Positions 9,572 through 20,912 are shown, counted from the stretch's first letter. The stretch: DNA of 60,127 bases from Endotrypanum monterogeii (GCA_000333855.2 CM007343.1:664044-724170); one strand, 5' to 3'. Notes: a model not told the origin generated them from the sequence alone. Program-made: numbers and translations.

Positions 9572-12106
9572 ATGCCTTCGCTAGCGTCGGGTAATGAAAT
9601 ACACCAGCAGTCAAATAGCGTAGGGGAGCAGGTCGCAATGCTGCAAACGCTTCGCCAGAGCGTAAGAGATCAGCAGAAGGCAGCTCATCAGGCATTCGCC
9701 TCTCTTGATAAGGCTTGCTGTGCCATGGAAGCGTCCATGATGACGTCTCCTGTGCGCAACGTGAGCGACAGCGCAACATCGAATCTGGCGACATCTGAGA
9801 CCATGTTAACACTTCCGGCGTCGGTGGTGTCGTCGTCGTCCACCACGCGAGGGTTTGTACAGCTGTTGCGGTGCGTCGAGGTGTTGCATCAATTTCTCTT
9901 TACAAATGTGTACATGCATTATCGCCAGAGCGTGCTGAGTTTTATGACCGATGTGGAGCGCTCTGTTCTCGGCGGCGGGTCTGTTGATTTGTTGAGGACG
10001 ACATCCAATCTACAAGAGTCGGCCGATATAGGCGGTAGCGGTGTTCATGGGGCTGACAGCTCACATATGAACGACGAGCAGCGAGAGCTGCACCGACGGA
10101 TCACGGAGCTGCGCTACCAGCTCTCGCGTCCTGCACAGCTGCACATTGGGGGTCGCCTCTCCTCACACACCGATGGCCTCGCCAACGGGTCACCTCCGCA
10201 AGGGTGGGAGGCGATGGTGGCCGATACCTCTTTCACTCGAGACCTTTCTTTACGACAAGCAAACACGAAGTCTGATGGCCTGTCTGCAGGACTTTGGAGT
10301 TTGATGGACGCTGCGAGCTCATCTGGGGCACATATAGAGGCGTCTGCTCTGCCGCAGCAGGGCTCCTCACGCCACAGTGTGTCCCGAGTCCGACTTTTCG
10401 CGGTTTCTTCGTTGTTCCGAGAGAACGGCATCGCTGACCAGCGCGAGCTCGACACCGCAGTGGATGCACTGCAGCGTCGTTATTCCCTCCACGCCGTTCA
10501 GCTTAGCCCCTCGTCAATCCCGGAGGAGGAGGAGGAGGTGGCCTTGCGTCTGAATTGTTTTTTTCTCGTCGTTCCTCACCGTCATTTTAACAGATTTCCC
10601 ATGTCTTCTCCCTTGACTGTCACGAGCGATGAAACCGTGTTCCGACATTTGAGGCGCCTTAGAAACCAAGAGGAAGGCGAGGACTTAGCGAGGGGCACCC
10701 GCGAGGATGTCTCGGCTCTCGAGGAACTCTTCCTGCTGCTCGAGGCAGACATGCCTCCGCTCTCTGTTGTGGATCCGGTGTGGTCGTTGCCGTCCTCTAC
10801 CCCAGCGGTGGAGCGAAGCCTTCCAAGCAGTCAGGAGGTCATTGTTCAGCGTGCCGCGCTCCACCGCGACGGATGCCGGGAGCTGCGTCGGTGGAAGCGT
10901 CATCGTTCTGAAGTCGCAGCGAACCCCGCTGCACACCCCATCGCTTCAACAGCAACAGAAGGGGTTGCAGTGCCAACCCGTGTACCCACCGCTCACCCAA
11001 AGTCGACGGCGGATCTCTTCCGACCGTCTTCGCGCTTCCATGACATTGACACTGCGCGGCTGCTAGCTGGTGCGGTTGCCGACGCAGTGTGCCCAGCACT
11101 GATGTACGATGGCGTCCCTAGCCGAGACACTATTATTCGCTCCACGCAGTTCGAGGAATCGCAGTATGTGGGCATCACTCAAAATGTGTCCTTGTCGCAC
11201 TCGCCGGCTACACCATCTGACTCAGCACACGTCACCCCTGTGATGCGCCCGCAGGAAGCGACACCGAGGGCCGTCGATACTGCCGCTCCCACCACGGCGG
11301 CCGACTCGATTGCACCAAATCAGCTTGTTTTTCAGATCAGCAACTCTGTGAAGTATTTAAAGGCGGAGTTAATGGAGGCTATTACACAGCTTGGAGGGGT
11401 GGTGGAGCAGAGCTCTGGCTACAGTCAAACGTGCTGTTACCTCGTTGTGGCAGAGGGTATCACCGAGAGGACTGAGAAGTACCTTGGCGCGTGCGCTGCT
11501 ACCACGTATATTGTGCCGCCGCGTTTCGTTTTTGATTCGCAGCGCCGGGGCTATTGGCTAGTAAGCCGTGCCAAGGAGTATGACATGAATCCTCAGCGTG
11601 TCGTGGCAAACAGGCCGCACGCTACTCCGATCTTCAGCAACTGGCGAGTAGTTCTCATAACCTGCCGTTCTGCCGCTGCACGGGGCGTACTGGTGGCGCT
11701 GCTTGCAGGTGGCTGTAGGCAGGCCACCGCATTTGTGGTAGACCCGAAGCTCGATCCAGTGATGAACCCTGAAGCGCGCTTGTGCATCCACGACGAGACA
11801 AGTGCCAATGCTGAGGGAATTGTAGAGGACATCTCACCGACTAGCGAGTTGTCTTCCGCGATGCTGCAGTCCGCGACGCACATCCTCATTGAGTGCAGCA
11901 GCGTCACTGCACAGGGCTATTTTCAGATGCCGTGCTGGGTGCCTGTATGTGTACGACAGCCAGAGTACGAGGCGCGCATCTTCACATTAGAGCTGCTCTA
12001 CTTTTGTCTGTGCGCGCACCCAGAGCGCATCTTTGGTGCGGATGGTCTGTTGAGCGATGTGGAGGCGCTTACCCCTTCTTGCCGAATCGAGTCTTCCTTG
12101 ACATAA
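9572..12106 (+). CDS. large protein with C-terminal tandem BRCT domains
   Basis: 844 residues from ATG 9572. The N-terminal 200 or so residues are helical with Ser/Thr-rich linkers. The middle is polar and probably largely disordered. At about residues 580-670 there is a BRCT repeat with the expected elements: a leading hydrophobic strand, a GG turn (LGGVVEQSS), a hydrophobic strand (CYLVVAEG), the R/K-T-x-K-Y-L helix, and a W-containing end (FDSQRRGYWL). A second, more divergent BRCT-like unit follows (about 685-830), starting FSNWRVVLITC and ending near RIFTLELLYFCL. Paired BRCTs of this type (MDC1, PTIP, 53BP1) bind phosphoserine peptides in DNA-damage signalling. That function is inferred. 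The specific orthologue is not clear. Confidence 0.75.
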   Translation: MPSLASGNEIHQQSNSVGEQVAMLQTLRQSVRDQQKAAHQAFASLDKACCAMEASMMTSPVRNVSDSATSNLATSETMLTLPASVVSSSSTTRGFVQLLRCVEVLHQFLFTNVYMHYRQSVLSFMTDVERSVLGGGSVDLLRTTSNLQESADIGGSGVHGADSSHMNDEQRELHRRITELRYQLSRPAQLHIGGRLSSHTDGLANGSPPQGWEAMVADTSFTRDLSLRQANTKSDGLSAGLWSLMDAASSSGAHIEASALPQQGSSRHSVSRVRLFAVSSLFRENGIADQRELDTAVDALQRRYSLHAVQLSPSSIPEEEEEVALRLNCFFLVVPHRHFNRFPMSSPLTVTSDETVFRHLRRLRNQEEGEDLARGTREDVSALEELFLLLEADMPPLSVVDPVWSLPSSTPAVERSLPSSQEVIVQRAALHRDGCRELRRWKRHRSEVAANPAAHPIASTATEGVAVPTRVPTAHPKSTADLFRPSSRFHDIDTARLLAGAVADAVCPALMYDGVPSRDTIIRSTQFEESQYVGITQNVSLSHSPATPSDSAHVTPVMRPQEATPRAVDTAAPTTAADSIAPNQLVFQISNSVKYLKAELMEAITQLGGVVEQSSGYSQTCCYLVVAEGITERTEKYLGACAATTYIVPPRFVFDSQRRGYWLVSRAKEYDMNPQRVVANRPHATPIFSNWRVVLITCRSAAARGVLVALLAGGCRQATAFVVDPKLDPVMNPEARLCIHDETSANAEGIVEDISPTSELSSAMLQSATHILIECSSVTAQGYFQMPCWVPVCVRQPEYEARIFTLELLYFCLCAHPERIFGADGLLSDVEALTPSCRIESSLT

Positions 12107-13676
12107 CCCAATTTCTACAATCGACAGGGTCAGTGCATGCTCCTGTGTGTGTGTGTGTTTGTGTGTGTGGGTCATTCGCGCTGTTTGTTGAGAAGAAGAC
12201 AAGGTGCGTGTTGTTCAAGTCCCTCTTCTCACTCCTACTCCTTCTTCTCAACTCATTTGCATCTGTTGTGTTGAGCCTTCTCATTTCGGAAGAAACATGC
12301 TGTTATCATGTAGTGGCTTTGATCATCTCCGCTATGCGCAGATGTGGTCGACCGTCTTCTCATTCGAAATGGACGCATATAAAAACGGTGAAGCGTGACA
12401 AATCTTTTTTTGTTTTTCTTTTTCCCTCCCCATCTCTCACACGCGACGTTGACGAGCGGCATCGGCTGCATCTCAGTGAAATAAAACCGGAACGTTTCCC
12501 CCTACATTTCTTTTTTTTGTCGGGGCTATGTTGGGGGAGCATCTACAAGTCACTCCTTGGCGTTGGGTGCTGAAGAGGGTGGAGAGGGAGGGGCCATTTG
12601 CATCACGTTTGACTGATAACCGCTTTATATTTCTTCATTATGCTCGTCTGTCAAGCGCACTTGTGTTACCAAGCGCGTCAGATATATACTTTCTCTGCCC
12701 TTTATCCCAACATTCAAATCCATCGTATCATCTTTGTTGGCTTTCCCAGTGGAGAGGTGTGTGTGTGTGTGTGTGTGTGTAGGGGACACCCTCCCCATTA
12801 ACCCCTTGGTGTGTGGGTCTTGCGATCGATGGGCGTAGTGTCTTGTCGCTCCCGCTGGTATATTACAGAGGACTGATGATCCTTGGTGTCACTGCGTTGT
12901 CTCTGAGTTAATGTCCCACCCCTCTCGCAGCCATCGACCGAGAAAGGAGTGATGAAGAAAGGAGTTGTTGAGATCATTAGTCTAGGGTTCCCCCGAAAAA
13001 AAAAGTATACGCCAAGGGTTAGGTGTGGGCAGCTCAGAGGTGCTCTCGGCAGCTTCACATGTATGCTGATGCTCATCAGGCCTGCGGCATCGCCCATATT
13101 TTATTACAGAGAGTCATGATATAGTGCATTGAAGGTATTCGTTATGTCTCCCTCGCCTTCCCTCCTCCCGCTCTACGTGCTACTAATTTTAGGCAAGTGA
13201 GGGAATTGGGTATTCTTGTCCCCCTCCACAAGAAAGAAAGCAAAAAAAGGTCTGCGACGGTGTGTGTTGGCAGATCAAGGGACACCAACCATCAGTCCAC
13301 CTACGTGTTGGGAGCGCCGTCTCCCCTCTCCACCGGTGCCACGGAGCAACTTTTCACACCACGAACCGAGTACACATGATGGGTGAGGCTGCGGGGATGT
13401 TATCGCAGAGATGTCCGTTGGACGCTGTTGAACATTGGGTTCACAGCTACCCCATTTTTGATGTCCCTATCGGATTATCTCAATCCATTTCTTTTTTTTT
13501 TCTCCTCTTCAGTATCTCTTAATCACCTGGCCAGTGCTTTCGTGAAGTGTTTCTCGTACCCACTCCTTGCACAGCAGATCTCATCATTGCCCTTCTCCAG
13601 CTGCGCCTCCTCCACTTCCTCCCCTCTTCCCCGGTGTGGTTCATTCGGCGTGTCCAGCTAGTTGTGACAGCCGAGA
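12107..13676. other. intergenic, no gene seen
   Basis: TG-rich run near 12143-12170, T-rich stretches, (TG)n at 12757-12780, and a CT-rich run at 13600-13632 that could direct trans-splicing of the CSL4 gene. Open frames are low-complexity or lack supporting features. Confidence 0.7.
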
Positions 13677-14522
13677 ATGCCCGTCATCGTGCACACCGGT
13701 GATCGCGTCGCGCCCGGTGACGTCCTCTTCACATCACCTGCTGCGGTTACAACTTCTCGCGATGCCCTTGAAGGCGGTGCTGCTGAGGAGGTGCAGGTTG
13801 TGCCGGGGGAGGGTTGTGTTGTGCAGTACATAGGACGAAACAGTGTATCAGAATCCCCGTCTTCCTTGACTCCGTCGACGACAATGGAGCGCTCAGTGGT
13901 GGCCACTCGCCATGGTGTCGCGCAGTGGGATGGACGCCTTGTGTCCGTGTTCGCACTCGACTTGGCAGGCGGGGTAGAGTACGCGGCAGCGCACAGTTCA
14001 AGCGCTACGACAACCAACTCCGCAGTTCCGTCTTCACGCCCCTCCGTGCTCGGACCACGACCTGGTGACACGGTGCACCTGCGCGTTACCCGGCTGAATC
14101 GTTTGTTTGCCTTTGGTGAGATAATCGCGATCAATTGGCACTGGTGCAGTCATCACAGCCTCTTCTTGGCAGGGGCCGGCGGCGGTGGCAACAGCGGCGT
14201 CTTCAAAGGTGTTCTTCGACAGGAGGACATCCGGCCTTTCAGACCTACAAAGGATCAGCTGCTGCCGCCTCCCCCTTCGATGGCTTTCGGAGTGGGTGAT
14301 GTAGTTCTCGCCGAGGTTATCTCGCAGTCTGACGTACATCAGTACCAGCTCAGCACCATCGGTGAGGGCTTTGGTGTACTGGAAAGCATCGTAACCACCT
14401 CTGAGGCGCAATACGGCGGGCAAGAGAAATGGAAGCTGGCGCACATACCAGGCCGTCGAGACGCCATGATCGTTCGGCATACTGGAGAGGTCGTCCCACG
14501 ATGGTGCCCGCTGCTGCCGTGA
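13677..14522 (+). CDS. CSL4: exosome complex component CSL4
   Basis: 281 residues. The VVPGE motif near residue 41 opens the CSL4 N-terminal domain, here preceded by about 40 extra residues. An S1-type RNA-binding fold follows at about 128-205 (PGDTVHLRVTRLNRLFAFGE, later GVLRQEDIRPF). It ends with the typical C-terminal block (VGDVVLAEVISQSD, then YQLSTIGEGFGVLES). CSL4 is one of the three S1/KH cap subunits that sit on the six-subunit ring of the RNA exosome and help recruit RNA and the catalytic subunit for 3'-5' processing and decay in nucleus and cytoplasm. A Gly-rich insert lies inside the S1 region (GAGGGGNSG). Start ATG 13677 gives the expected beginning. Confidence 0.88.
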   Translation: MPVIVHTGDRVAPGDVLFTSPAAVTTSRDALEGGAAEEVQVVPGEGCVVQYIGRNSVSESPSSLTPSTTMERSVVATRHGVAQWDGRLVSVFALDLAGGVEYAAAHSSSATTTNSAVPSSRPSVLGPRPGDTVHLRVTRLNRLFAFGEIIAINWHWCSHHSLFLAGAGGGGNSGVFKGVLRQEDIRPFRPTKDQLLPPPPSMAFGVGDVVLAEVISQSDVHQYQLSTIGEGFGVLESIVTTSEAQYGGQEKWKLAHIPGRRDAMIVRHTGEVVPRWCPLLP

Positions 14523-16308
14523 AATAAAATAGGAGGATGCAGCAAAGTTGTTTCGTGCAGTGATGTCGCTCGTATCGTTTTTCTTTCATGCGCTTGTTGT
14601 CTTGCTGCTCCCTTGGCCTTAAGGAAGGGTTTCCCTCGAGTCTTGGGTCTTTGCTGACACACACACACACACACAGACAGACACCTGCATGATCTGCTTT
14701 GAATGTGCTCGGGTGCCTCTCGTTGCAAAGTCGACTGAGGCACCTGCAGTACGCCTACCCGTGTAATTCACTTTAAAAAAGACCTAATTTACCATTGAAT
14801 AGCAAAGGACACACACATACACACACCCTTTCTTGCCTTTATCCCCACACAGTCTGGCATTCCAGGTGCGTCCTCTGTGACGGGTTGACATCACCACGTC
14901 GCTCTGTGCAGCGGTTACGGGCCAGGGCCGACTGCATTACCTGAGCCGATTTTTCACGTTTGGCAACGAGCCAGCGCGGGAGAAGAAAAGACGGGAGTGG
15001 GTCGGCGGGTGAGGGGAATGCCACCACATGTTTGGGCTGACTTCTGCTTTCCCTCTTTTTTTTTATTTGACACCCGTTTATCGTATCATTTCTCTTCGCT
15101 CCCTACCGCCGCTGCGTCGCTGACTTGCGAGCAGGATTATCAGATGTCTGAGGCAGACGTGGGGGCCGGTGCGTCCTGTCATCAGACTTGGCGGTCAAAC
15201 AGATTTTTTTTAGTGGTGTGGGCCGCTGCTTCGGTGTGACTCGAAGAAGACTTGCGGAATGCGTGCATGTAAGCAGTGTGGGCTCAATACATGAACCGGT
15301 GATTCGCACCGCCTAATCCACACCCCAACTTGTCTCCTATTCCCACCTTTTCCCTTCTCACAATCTACACACGTGCACACTCGCGTACGGCCACATTGAG
15401 CGCTTTTTTCCTTCTCTGGCGCTCTCCACCGGCTTTTTGACGATCTTTTAAGTGATGCACTGAACACGTAGCGTTCCTCTGCCCTGATACAATGTTGTCT
15501 TCCCCCGCCGGTGGAGCGGTTATGGGGATACAGTCAGTGAACGCCTGTCTTTGCATATGTGGAGAATCCACCATTGTTTTCCCACGAGATACTCTGCTCG
15601 GAGAGGGAGAGGGGCTTGTCCTTCTGTCGCAGTTCAAAGAGGAGGGCCTAGTCAAAGGGGCTTTATGGACAGAGGAAACACTTCCGCTGTGTGCACTTGC
15701 CTAGCCTTCCCTTGACTTTGAGGGCCGAGCTGAAATCGAAGAAAGCTGCTCTGAAACACTAGCTGAGTGCTTGTATCGATCCTCAGTACCAATGAATTCA
15801 TTTTTTTTTCTCACTGCAAATACCCTCAAGCTTTTGTTTTTCTTTCTCGCTGGTGCAGGTCATGGTCTGGTGTTTGTCTGCTTTGAGGTGTGTCCGTACA
15901 GCTGTTCGCGCTTCGCTTCATCAGCGCTCTCTCTAAATATTCTTCTCCGCTGTGTGGGGTGGGCAGGCGTAGACCAGTGCTGTGCACAGAGCCAATGGAT
16001 AACTTCAAATAATTTTCTCCGGCGATCCTGGCGCCGTATTATAAGCGCTGTGGGTACGTATGAAAGTGGTCTTGTGAGCTCGCACGCGTCGTCGTCGTCG
16101 TCGGTGGTGGTGGTGGCTGGGTAAGTGCGAGGTGAGTCATACGCGAATGAGGTGTTGCGCTTTGCACAGATTTCGTTCACTACTCTGCTAGCAGAACAGT
16201 ATTTTCTCCGTCTCCGTTGCACAGCTTTGTATTCTCGACTTTTCGCGAGAGTTCAGCCTGGGCCTCAGGCTGAGGGCTCAACCGCTCTTACGTTTGTTCA
16301 TAGTCCCC

Positions 16309-16380
16309 CCCTGCCCTGCCCTGCCCTGCCCTGCCCTGCCCTGCCTTTTCACCTTGGCTATATATATATATATATATATT
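16309..16380. repeat. (CCCTG)n pentamer array with adjacent (TA)n
   Basis: About seven head-to-tail CCCTG units (16309-16345), then a short unique stretch and a TA dinucleotide run (16359-16379). Confidence 0.92.
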
Positions 16381-17211
16381 CCACTGCTTTCACTCTTCCA
16401 GTAGCTCCTCAGTGCTTTCTAGGTGATTGCACGGCTCGCTGTGCCCATTTGCATATGCTGCTGCTGTTGCTGCTGCTGCTGGGCACTGCATTCCTATTGC
16501 AGCCTCGTTTACTTTTCGTTTCCACTTCCCCTTCCCTGGGTGCCGTGATCGCGCGATCAGCGGAGTGTGTCTCGTTTCAGTACATATATGCTCAAATATA
16601 TACATATATCCATTTAGTAGCCTCTAGCTTGGCGTTCTCTCGCGGGATGCTGCTGTGAACATGCTGGCGAGAGCTGCATCGTTATTTGATGTCTGCTCCT
16701 TTGTCTCGTGTTGGGGAGGTTATTGTGTACGTGTTGCACTATTTTTATTCAAGAGGCACAGCGCACGTGTTTGGTGCTCAAATCCTTCTGGCGAGGCTGA
16801 GCCGTTTTCGCTTTGACTCCCCCTTTTTTTCTTGTTTTTTTCTGCTCTGCGTGTCGACCTGGTCGCACTCCATGCGCTCTGCGTCACGATTCGTTACCTG
16901 GCCATTTTTTCTCTCAACTCAATCTTGTGTCGCTGCTATGAAGTGCCCCCTCTTTTTTTTCCTCCTCTGCTACCACCTGCAGCAGTCTCGCTTTGACGAT
17001 GATGCCTTGCGATTAGCGGTGCCGCAGAAGGTGTGATTCGTAATGCCGAGGTGATGTATCTGACTCATCTTTTTTTTTTTTTAAGGGTTGGGTGGCTTCG
17101 CTGCCAACACTGATGCCTTCGCTGCGATCCTCTGCCGTCATCTCATGCTGCTCTGTTTTTCTCTATCCTCGCGTTATTACCTAATTTTGCCTTCCTGCCC
17201 TCCTGCCCCCA

Positions 17212-17238
17212 ACACACACACACACACACACACACACA
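17212..17238. repeat. (CA)n microsatellite
   Basis: Uninterrupted CA dinucleotides about 370 bases upstream of the TPH-domain gene. Confidence 0.95.
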
Positions 17239-17604
17239 TTTCACATGGGATGTTTTATTGTCTCACTGATCTTTGAGCATTTCCCCCCCTTTTTTTAAAA
17301 ATTTCTCCTTTGTGCGAAAGTGAGCGCACCAACCTCCGTGACACAGGATCACTCCGTTGTGCTGTTCTCCAGTTCTGTCGCTACGCGGAAACGCCAGAAA
17401 AGTGACGTGGAAGGAAAGACATCCCCAATTCAATCCCCTTTTTCTCCCTCCTCGCCACTCCAACTTGCGTCTCCCGTTAGAGACTTCTCTTTTCGTGAAC
17501 ACGTCTGTTCTAGTCTCCCATCTATCTCCCTTTAATTCACGGATTCGGATCACTCGTCCGGTATCTTCCTCTACACTCCTCGCACTGTCAAATTTGTTTG
17601 GGTC

Positions 17605-19077
17605 ATGCCGCGCAGCCATGTAGGTACGTCCTTCACGGAGGCGCGCCAGAAGCGGGAGGCGTTCATGGAGACGTTCAACGCAGAGATTGCATTGCAGGAA
17701 CACCAAAGCCGTGCAGTGGAGTGGGAAAAGCGCGGCAACGTGCGGAATGAGCAGCGGGAGGTTCTGCAGTACATGGATATCATACAGGCACAGCACAACG
17801 ATGTGCTTGTCGCTCGCCGCCGTCGCTTGGCAGAGTTGCTCACACGAGAGGGCGAGCAGCATGCAGGCATGATGACAGGTTTGCAGGAGACCGATGCACA
17901 GCGTCGTGAGCGACTCATCCGAAAGGCCCAGGAGCTTCGAGCGAAGCGGGAGGAAGCGAAACAGGCGGACATCGGTGCCCGCCATGATCGTCTATTCCGC
18001 TCGAAGATTGACTGCTTACGACAGGCGGAGAGCCGCTTGAAGGTGATGCAGGTTGCAGACGAGCGGTATGAGCAGATGGACGCCGCTGCTGAGCGCCGTC
18101 GTCAGGAGGCCGCTGAGGCTGAGCTGTACGCACAGCAGGCTTCAGAGGCGCAGCGTCTGGCGACTGAGAGACTACAACGTGATCTTGAGCATCAGTACAT
18201 GTGCAAGAAGCACATGCTTGGTGACTTGGCGGCGCAGGTAGAGGGTAACCGCATGCGAAAAGATATGGAGAAGGCGGAGGCGTCTCGCGAGAACGAAGAG
18301 TTTTACCGACTTCTACACGAGGAACAGGCAGAGGAGACCCGAAAGCGTATGCAGCGACTGGAAAACAACCGCCAGTTGGCACGTGAGATGATGGAAGTCA
18401 ACGAAGAACTGCAGCGTGCTCGCAAGCAGGAGTACGAGCAGTTAAAGAAGGAGGACAAGGAGGCGCTGGATGCGATTATGGCTTCCATCGCAGCGGAGCA
18501 GGAGGAGAAGCGGGCTGAGAAGAAGCGGCTGATCGAGGAACAACGGCAGCATTTGTTGGAGCTCAAGCTAGCTGCAGAGAACAAGGCAGACACCAAGGAC
18601 ATGGACAAGCTTTGGGCAGAGGAGAACGAGAAATATTGGCGCAAACGTGAAGTACAGTGGGAGGCGGATCAGGCCAAGCGTGACGCCCTGCTGCGAAGCA
18701 TTCTCATTGCGCGCCGTCAGCAGATCCTTGACAAACGGCAAAAAGATAAGGATGATGCAATGCTGCGCAAGCTGGAAGACGCAGAGTTCCTCGCGTCCTT
18801 ATCGAAGGACCACGAAATCGATACCATAGAGCGAGAGCGGCGCAGGGGTCTGCTAAAAGAGACACAGCGGTACCTCGAGATGCAGATTCGGCAGCGCTTG
18901 GCGGAGAAGGAGGCCACACGGGAGGCCAGGCGCACCGAGCTGACGGATCAGCAGGCTCTGGAGAAGAAATACGAGGACCGGATTGCACAGGAGATGGCAA
19001 ATCTAGAGGCTGCAAAGCCGGCCCGCTACCGGGATGTCCCACTTCTCCCTAGAAAGTCTCGAAACCAACTTTTTTAG
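17605..19077 (+). CDS. TPH-domain coiled-coil axonemal protein, CFAP53-like
   Basis: 490 residues, almost entirely charged alpha-helix (Glu, Arg, Lys, Gln, Ala), with no membrane segment and a short non-helical end (YRDVPLLPRKSRNQLF). Long uninterrupted coiled coil with repeated REEA, RRQEAAEAE and EEQRQHLLEL patterns fits the trichohyalin-plectin-homology (TPH) family found in cilia. Length and plan match CFAP53/CCDC11, which lies inside the lumen of doublet microtubules in trypanosome and other axonemes (family knowledge). Other TPH proteins have similar composition, so the exact orthologue is less sure than the class. ATG 17605 is a clean start, with a CT-rich tract about 100 bases upstream. 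Confidence 0.65.
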   Translation: MPRSHVGTSFTEARQKREAFMETFNAEIALQEHQSRAVEWEKRGNVRNEQREVLQYMDIIQAQHNDVLVARRRRLAELLTREGEQHAGMMTGLQETDAQRRERLIRKAQELRAKREEAKQADIGARHDRLFRSKIDCLRQAESRLKVMQVADERYEQMDAAAERRRQEAAEAELYAQQASEAQRLATERLQRDLEHQYMCKKHMLGDLAAQVEGNRMRKDMEKAEASRENEEFYRLLHEEQAEETRKRMQRLENNRQLAREMMEVNEELQRARKQEYEQLKKEDKEALDAIMASIAAEQEEKRAEKKRLIEEQRQHLLELKLAAENKADTKDMDKLWAEENEKYWRKREVQWEADQAKRDALLRSILIARRQQILDKRQKDKDDAMLRKLEDAEFLASLSKDHEIDTIERERRRGLLKETQRYLEMQIRQRLAEKEATREARRTELTDQQALEKKYEDRIAQEMANLEAAKPARYRDVPLLPRKSRNQLF

Positions 19078-20330
19078 AGTTGATGCATTGCGGTGGCGGC
19101 GCTGTACGCACCGACAAGGATTCTGTTCTTTGTGATATTTTCCTTGTGCATGCATTCGGGGTGGGCGGGGGTGGGGGTGGGGACTTGTAGGCACGTGCGC
19201 GCGGTTATGTGTGTGTGCACAGGGGGGGGGGGGCGCTTCGGTGGTAGAGAGGTGTCACTATTTTTGCTTCAATAGGGATGGGGTGGAGGTGAGAGGCAAA
19301 CTAGGCGGCGTGAACTTGGTGCACATCGAGCTGAGTGTGGCTCTGTACTATTCATTTTCTCTTTTGGCTAGGCCACACCACTCCTCCTTTCTACTTTTCC
19401 CTCTCTACTTCTCGGTCGGTGCACAGGAGTTAGGGGGAAGGCGCCTCATGTTCGTATCAAACACGTCGCCCTCCAGTCTTTCTTCTCGTGTAATTGTGTG
19501 CGAAGCATCTACCCCCCTTTTTTTTCTTTGTGCTGTATGTGTGATGATGTTCGCTATCTTCCGATCATTATTTTCATTGCTTCTGCTTACCACAACAGAT
19601 GGAAAAAAAAACTCACTCGAGAGTCGAACACTTATTGAGGTGAGGAAGAAAGTTGTCCGACTAGGCTTTTGCCGTCATGCCTTTGCGTGTGTTGATGTAT
19701 AGTAAGAGCTGCATAGGCTGGATTGTTGCTAAGCGGGGAAGGGGTTCCCAGCGTTTTTTTTTCCTCTTCAGATGTCTCGTATTTTGGATTAGCCCTGTAG
19801 CTCTTTGAAGTTGTGTTGTCTTCTGCTGTAGCGTATCTGTTTAACTGCCTTTTTTTTTGGTGTATATGCGTTTTGGGGAGGTGGCGCTGTGGATGTACCC
19901 ACCGAGGCGTTTTCGGTGTGCCATTGTTGACGTTAGGAGTCGCGTTGTTGTTCATGTAGACTACCTTATGACTTCTGTGTTTTTTTTTTGTCTTCTCCTC
20001 CTTTTTTTTTTCTCTGACACATGCAGACAGACACCAAATACGCAAACACACCGAAACATTAGATTTGCTGCGCGATATTTTGCATTTTATGTTCAGTTTG
20101 GCAGAGAGTGCTGATAGCTGTGGTGAGCGCGCAGCGTATAGGAGATAATTTTTATTTCCTCCAGCTCGATCCAACGTGTCGATCACTCTTTCCGTACACG
20201 AAAAAGGGGGATGTGCCGCTCCTTGGAGGTTACACTCAGTGAGAAACCCTCTGGGATCAGTGGCAAAGGGGATGTCGTGGATTTTATCTCCTCCTGATCC
20301 TTTTCTTTAGAGGATTTTCATAAAGACGAG

Positions 20331-20331
<1 letters not shown>

Positions 20332-20365
<34 letters not shown>
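20332..20365. repeat. (TA)n microsatellite
   Basis: Pure TA dinucleotide run followed within 50 bases by purine-rich G/A sequence (20400-20430). Confidence 0.95.
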
Positions 20366-20366
<1 letters not shown>

Positions 20367-20622
20367 AGTAGGGTGCAGGGAAGGCACACCATTTAGCTGG
20401 AGGGAGGGAGAGGGGGGGGGGAGGGAGCGATGCCATGCCATGCGCACGTCCTGAGCCGCATACCTTTCCTGGCCTGTTCCTCCACGCACACACACACACA
20501 CACAGGAGTGCTCAATTTTTTCACCTCGGCTCCTTGGCATCTCTTCTGCACACTTGCTCCTCGCTCTTACTTTATTCCTCTCCGCTTAATTATTCTTGCT
20601 TTCTTTATATGCTGCTTTTCAC

Positions 20623-20629
<7 letters not shown>

Positions 20630-20653
<24 letters not shown>

Positions 20654-20656
20654 CAC
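20630..20656. repeat. (CA)n microsatellite
   Basis: CA dinucleotide run upstream of the GLG1-like gene. A shorter one lies at 20487-20503. Confidence 0.95.
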
Positions 20657-20912
20657 GTGCATACATATTCCCTTTCCACCAGTGCTGCAGGTATTTTTGC
20701 GGACAAGCGACGTAACGGCTACAAAGGCTACGACAGATCCGATAAACTTTCTGCTGCTGCTGCTTCTGCTGCTGCAGCTGAACTCTTGGGGATCTACACG
20801 AGCGCCAGCTCAGGCGTCGCACACTCGTGCAAACACACCCGCTCATAGGTTTGGACGATATCTCTAGATTTCCACCCACGCCTAGGTCACCGATCGCTCG
20901 CCTGGGCTAGGG

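Larger units (their letters stand above)
14523..17604. other. 3.1-kb gene-poor stretch
   Basis: The longest geneless interval in the window. It holds (CA)n at 14659-14674, T runs, the CCCTG pentamer array with an adjacent TA repeat (16309-16380), a CTG run near 16456-16482 and (CA)n at 17212-17238. One ATG-started frame at 15492-15704 (70 codons) is not repetitive, but its third-position bias is weaker than in neighbouring genes, so I leave it uncalled. The interval may be a very long 3' UTR of CSL4, a lost gene, or a home for unrecognised small RNAs. Confidence 0.6.
19078..20912. other. intergenic, repeat-rich, no gene seen
   Basis: G run near 19221-19231, several T runs (19513, 19848, 19981, 20004), (TA)n at 20332-20365, and CA repeats at 20487-20503 and 20630-20656. 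A CTG run lies at about 20751-20778. Frames of up to about 145 codons here run through the CA and CTG repeats and are not credible genes. Confidence 0.7.

Noticed and set aside
12203..12225. B-box-like GTTCAAGTCC
   Set aside because: The flanking five-base stem does not pair, and no tRNA body lies upstream.
15492..15704. 70-codon ATG-started frame
   Set aside because: Not repetitive, but third-position bias is weaker than in neighbouring genes and no family resemblance is seen. Kept only as a remark.
17263..17985. 240-codon frame on the - strand
   Set aside because: Its first half is opposite the TPH gene and the rest lies in T- and C-rich spacer. No domain.
20430..20867. Overlapping 137-145 codon frames
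   Set aside because: Made of His/Thr runs from CA repeats and Leu or Ala runs from a CTG repeat.
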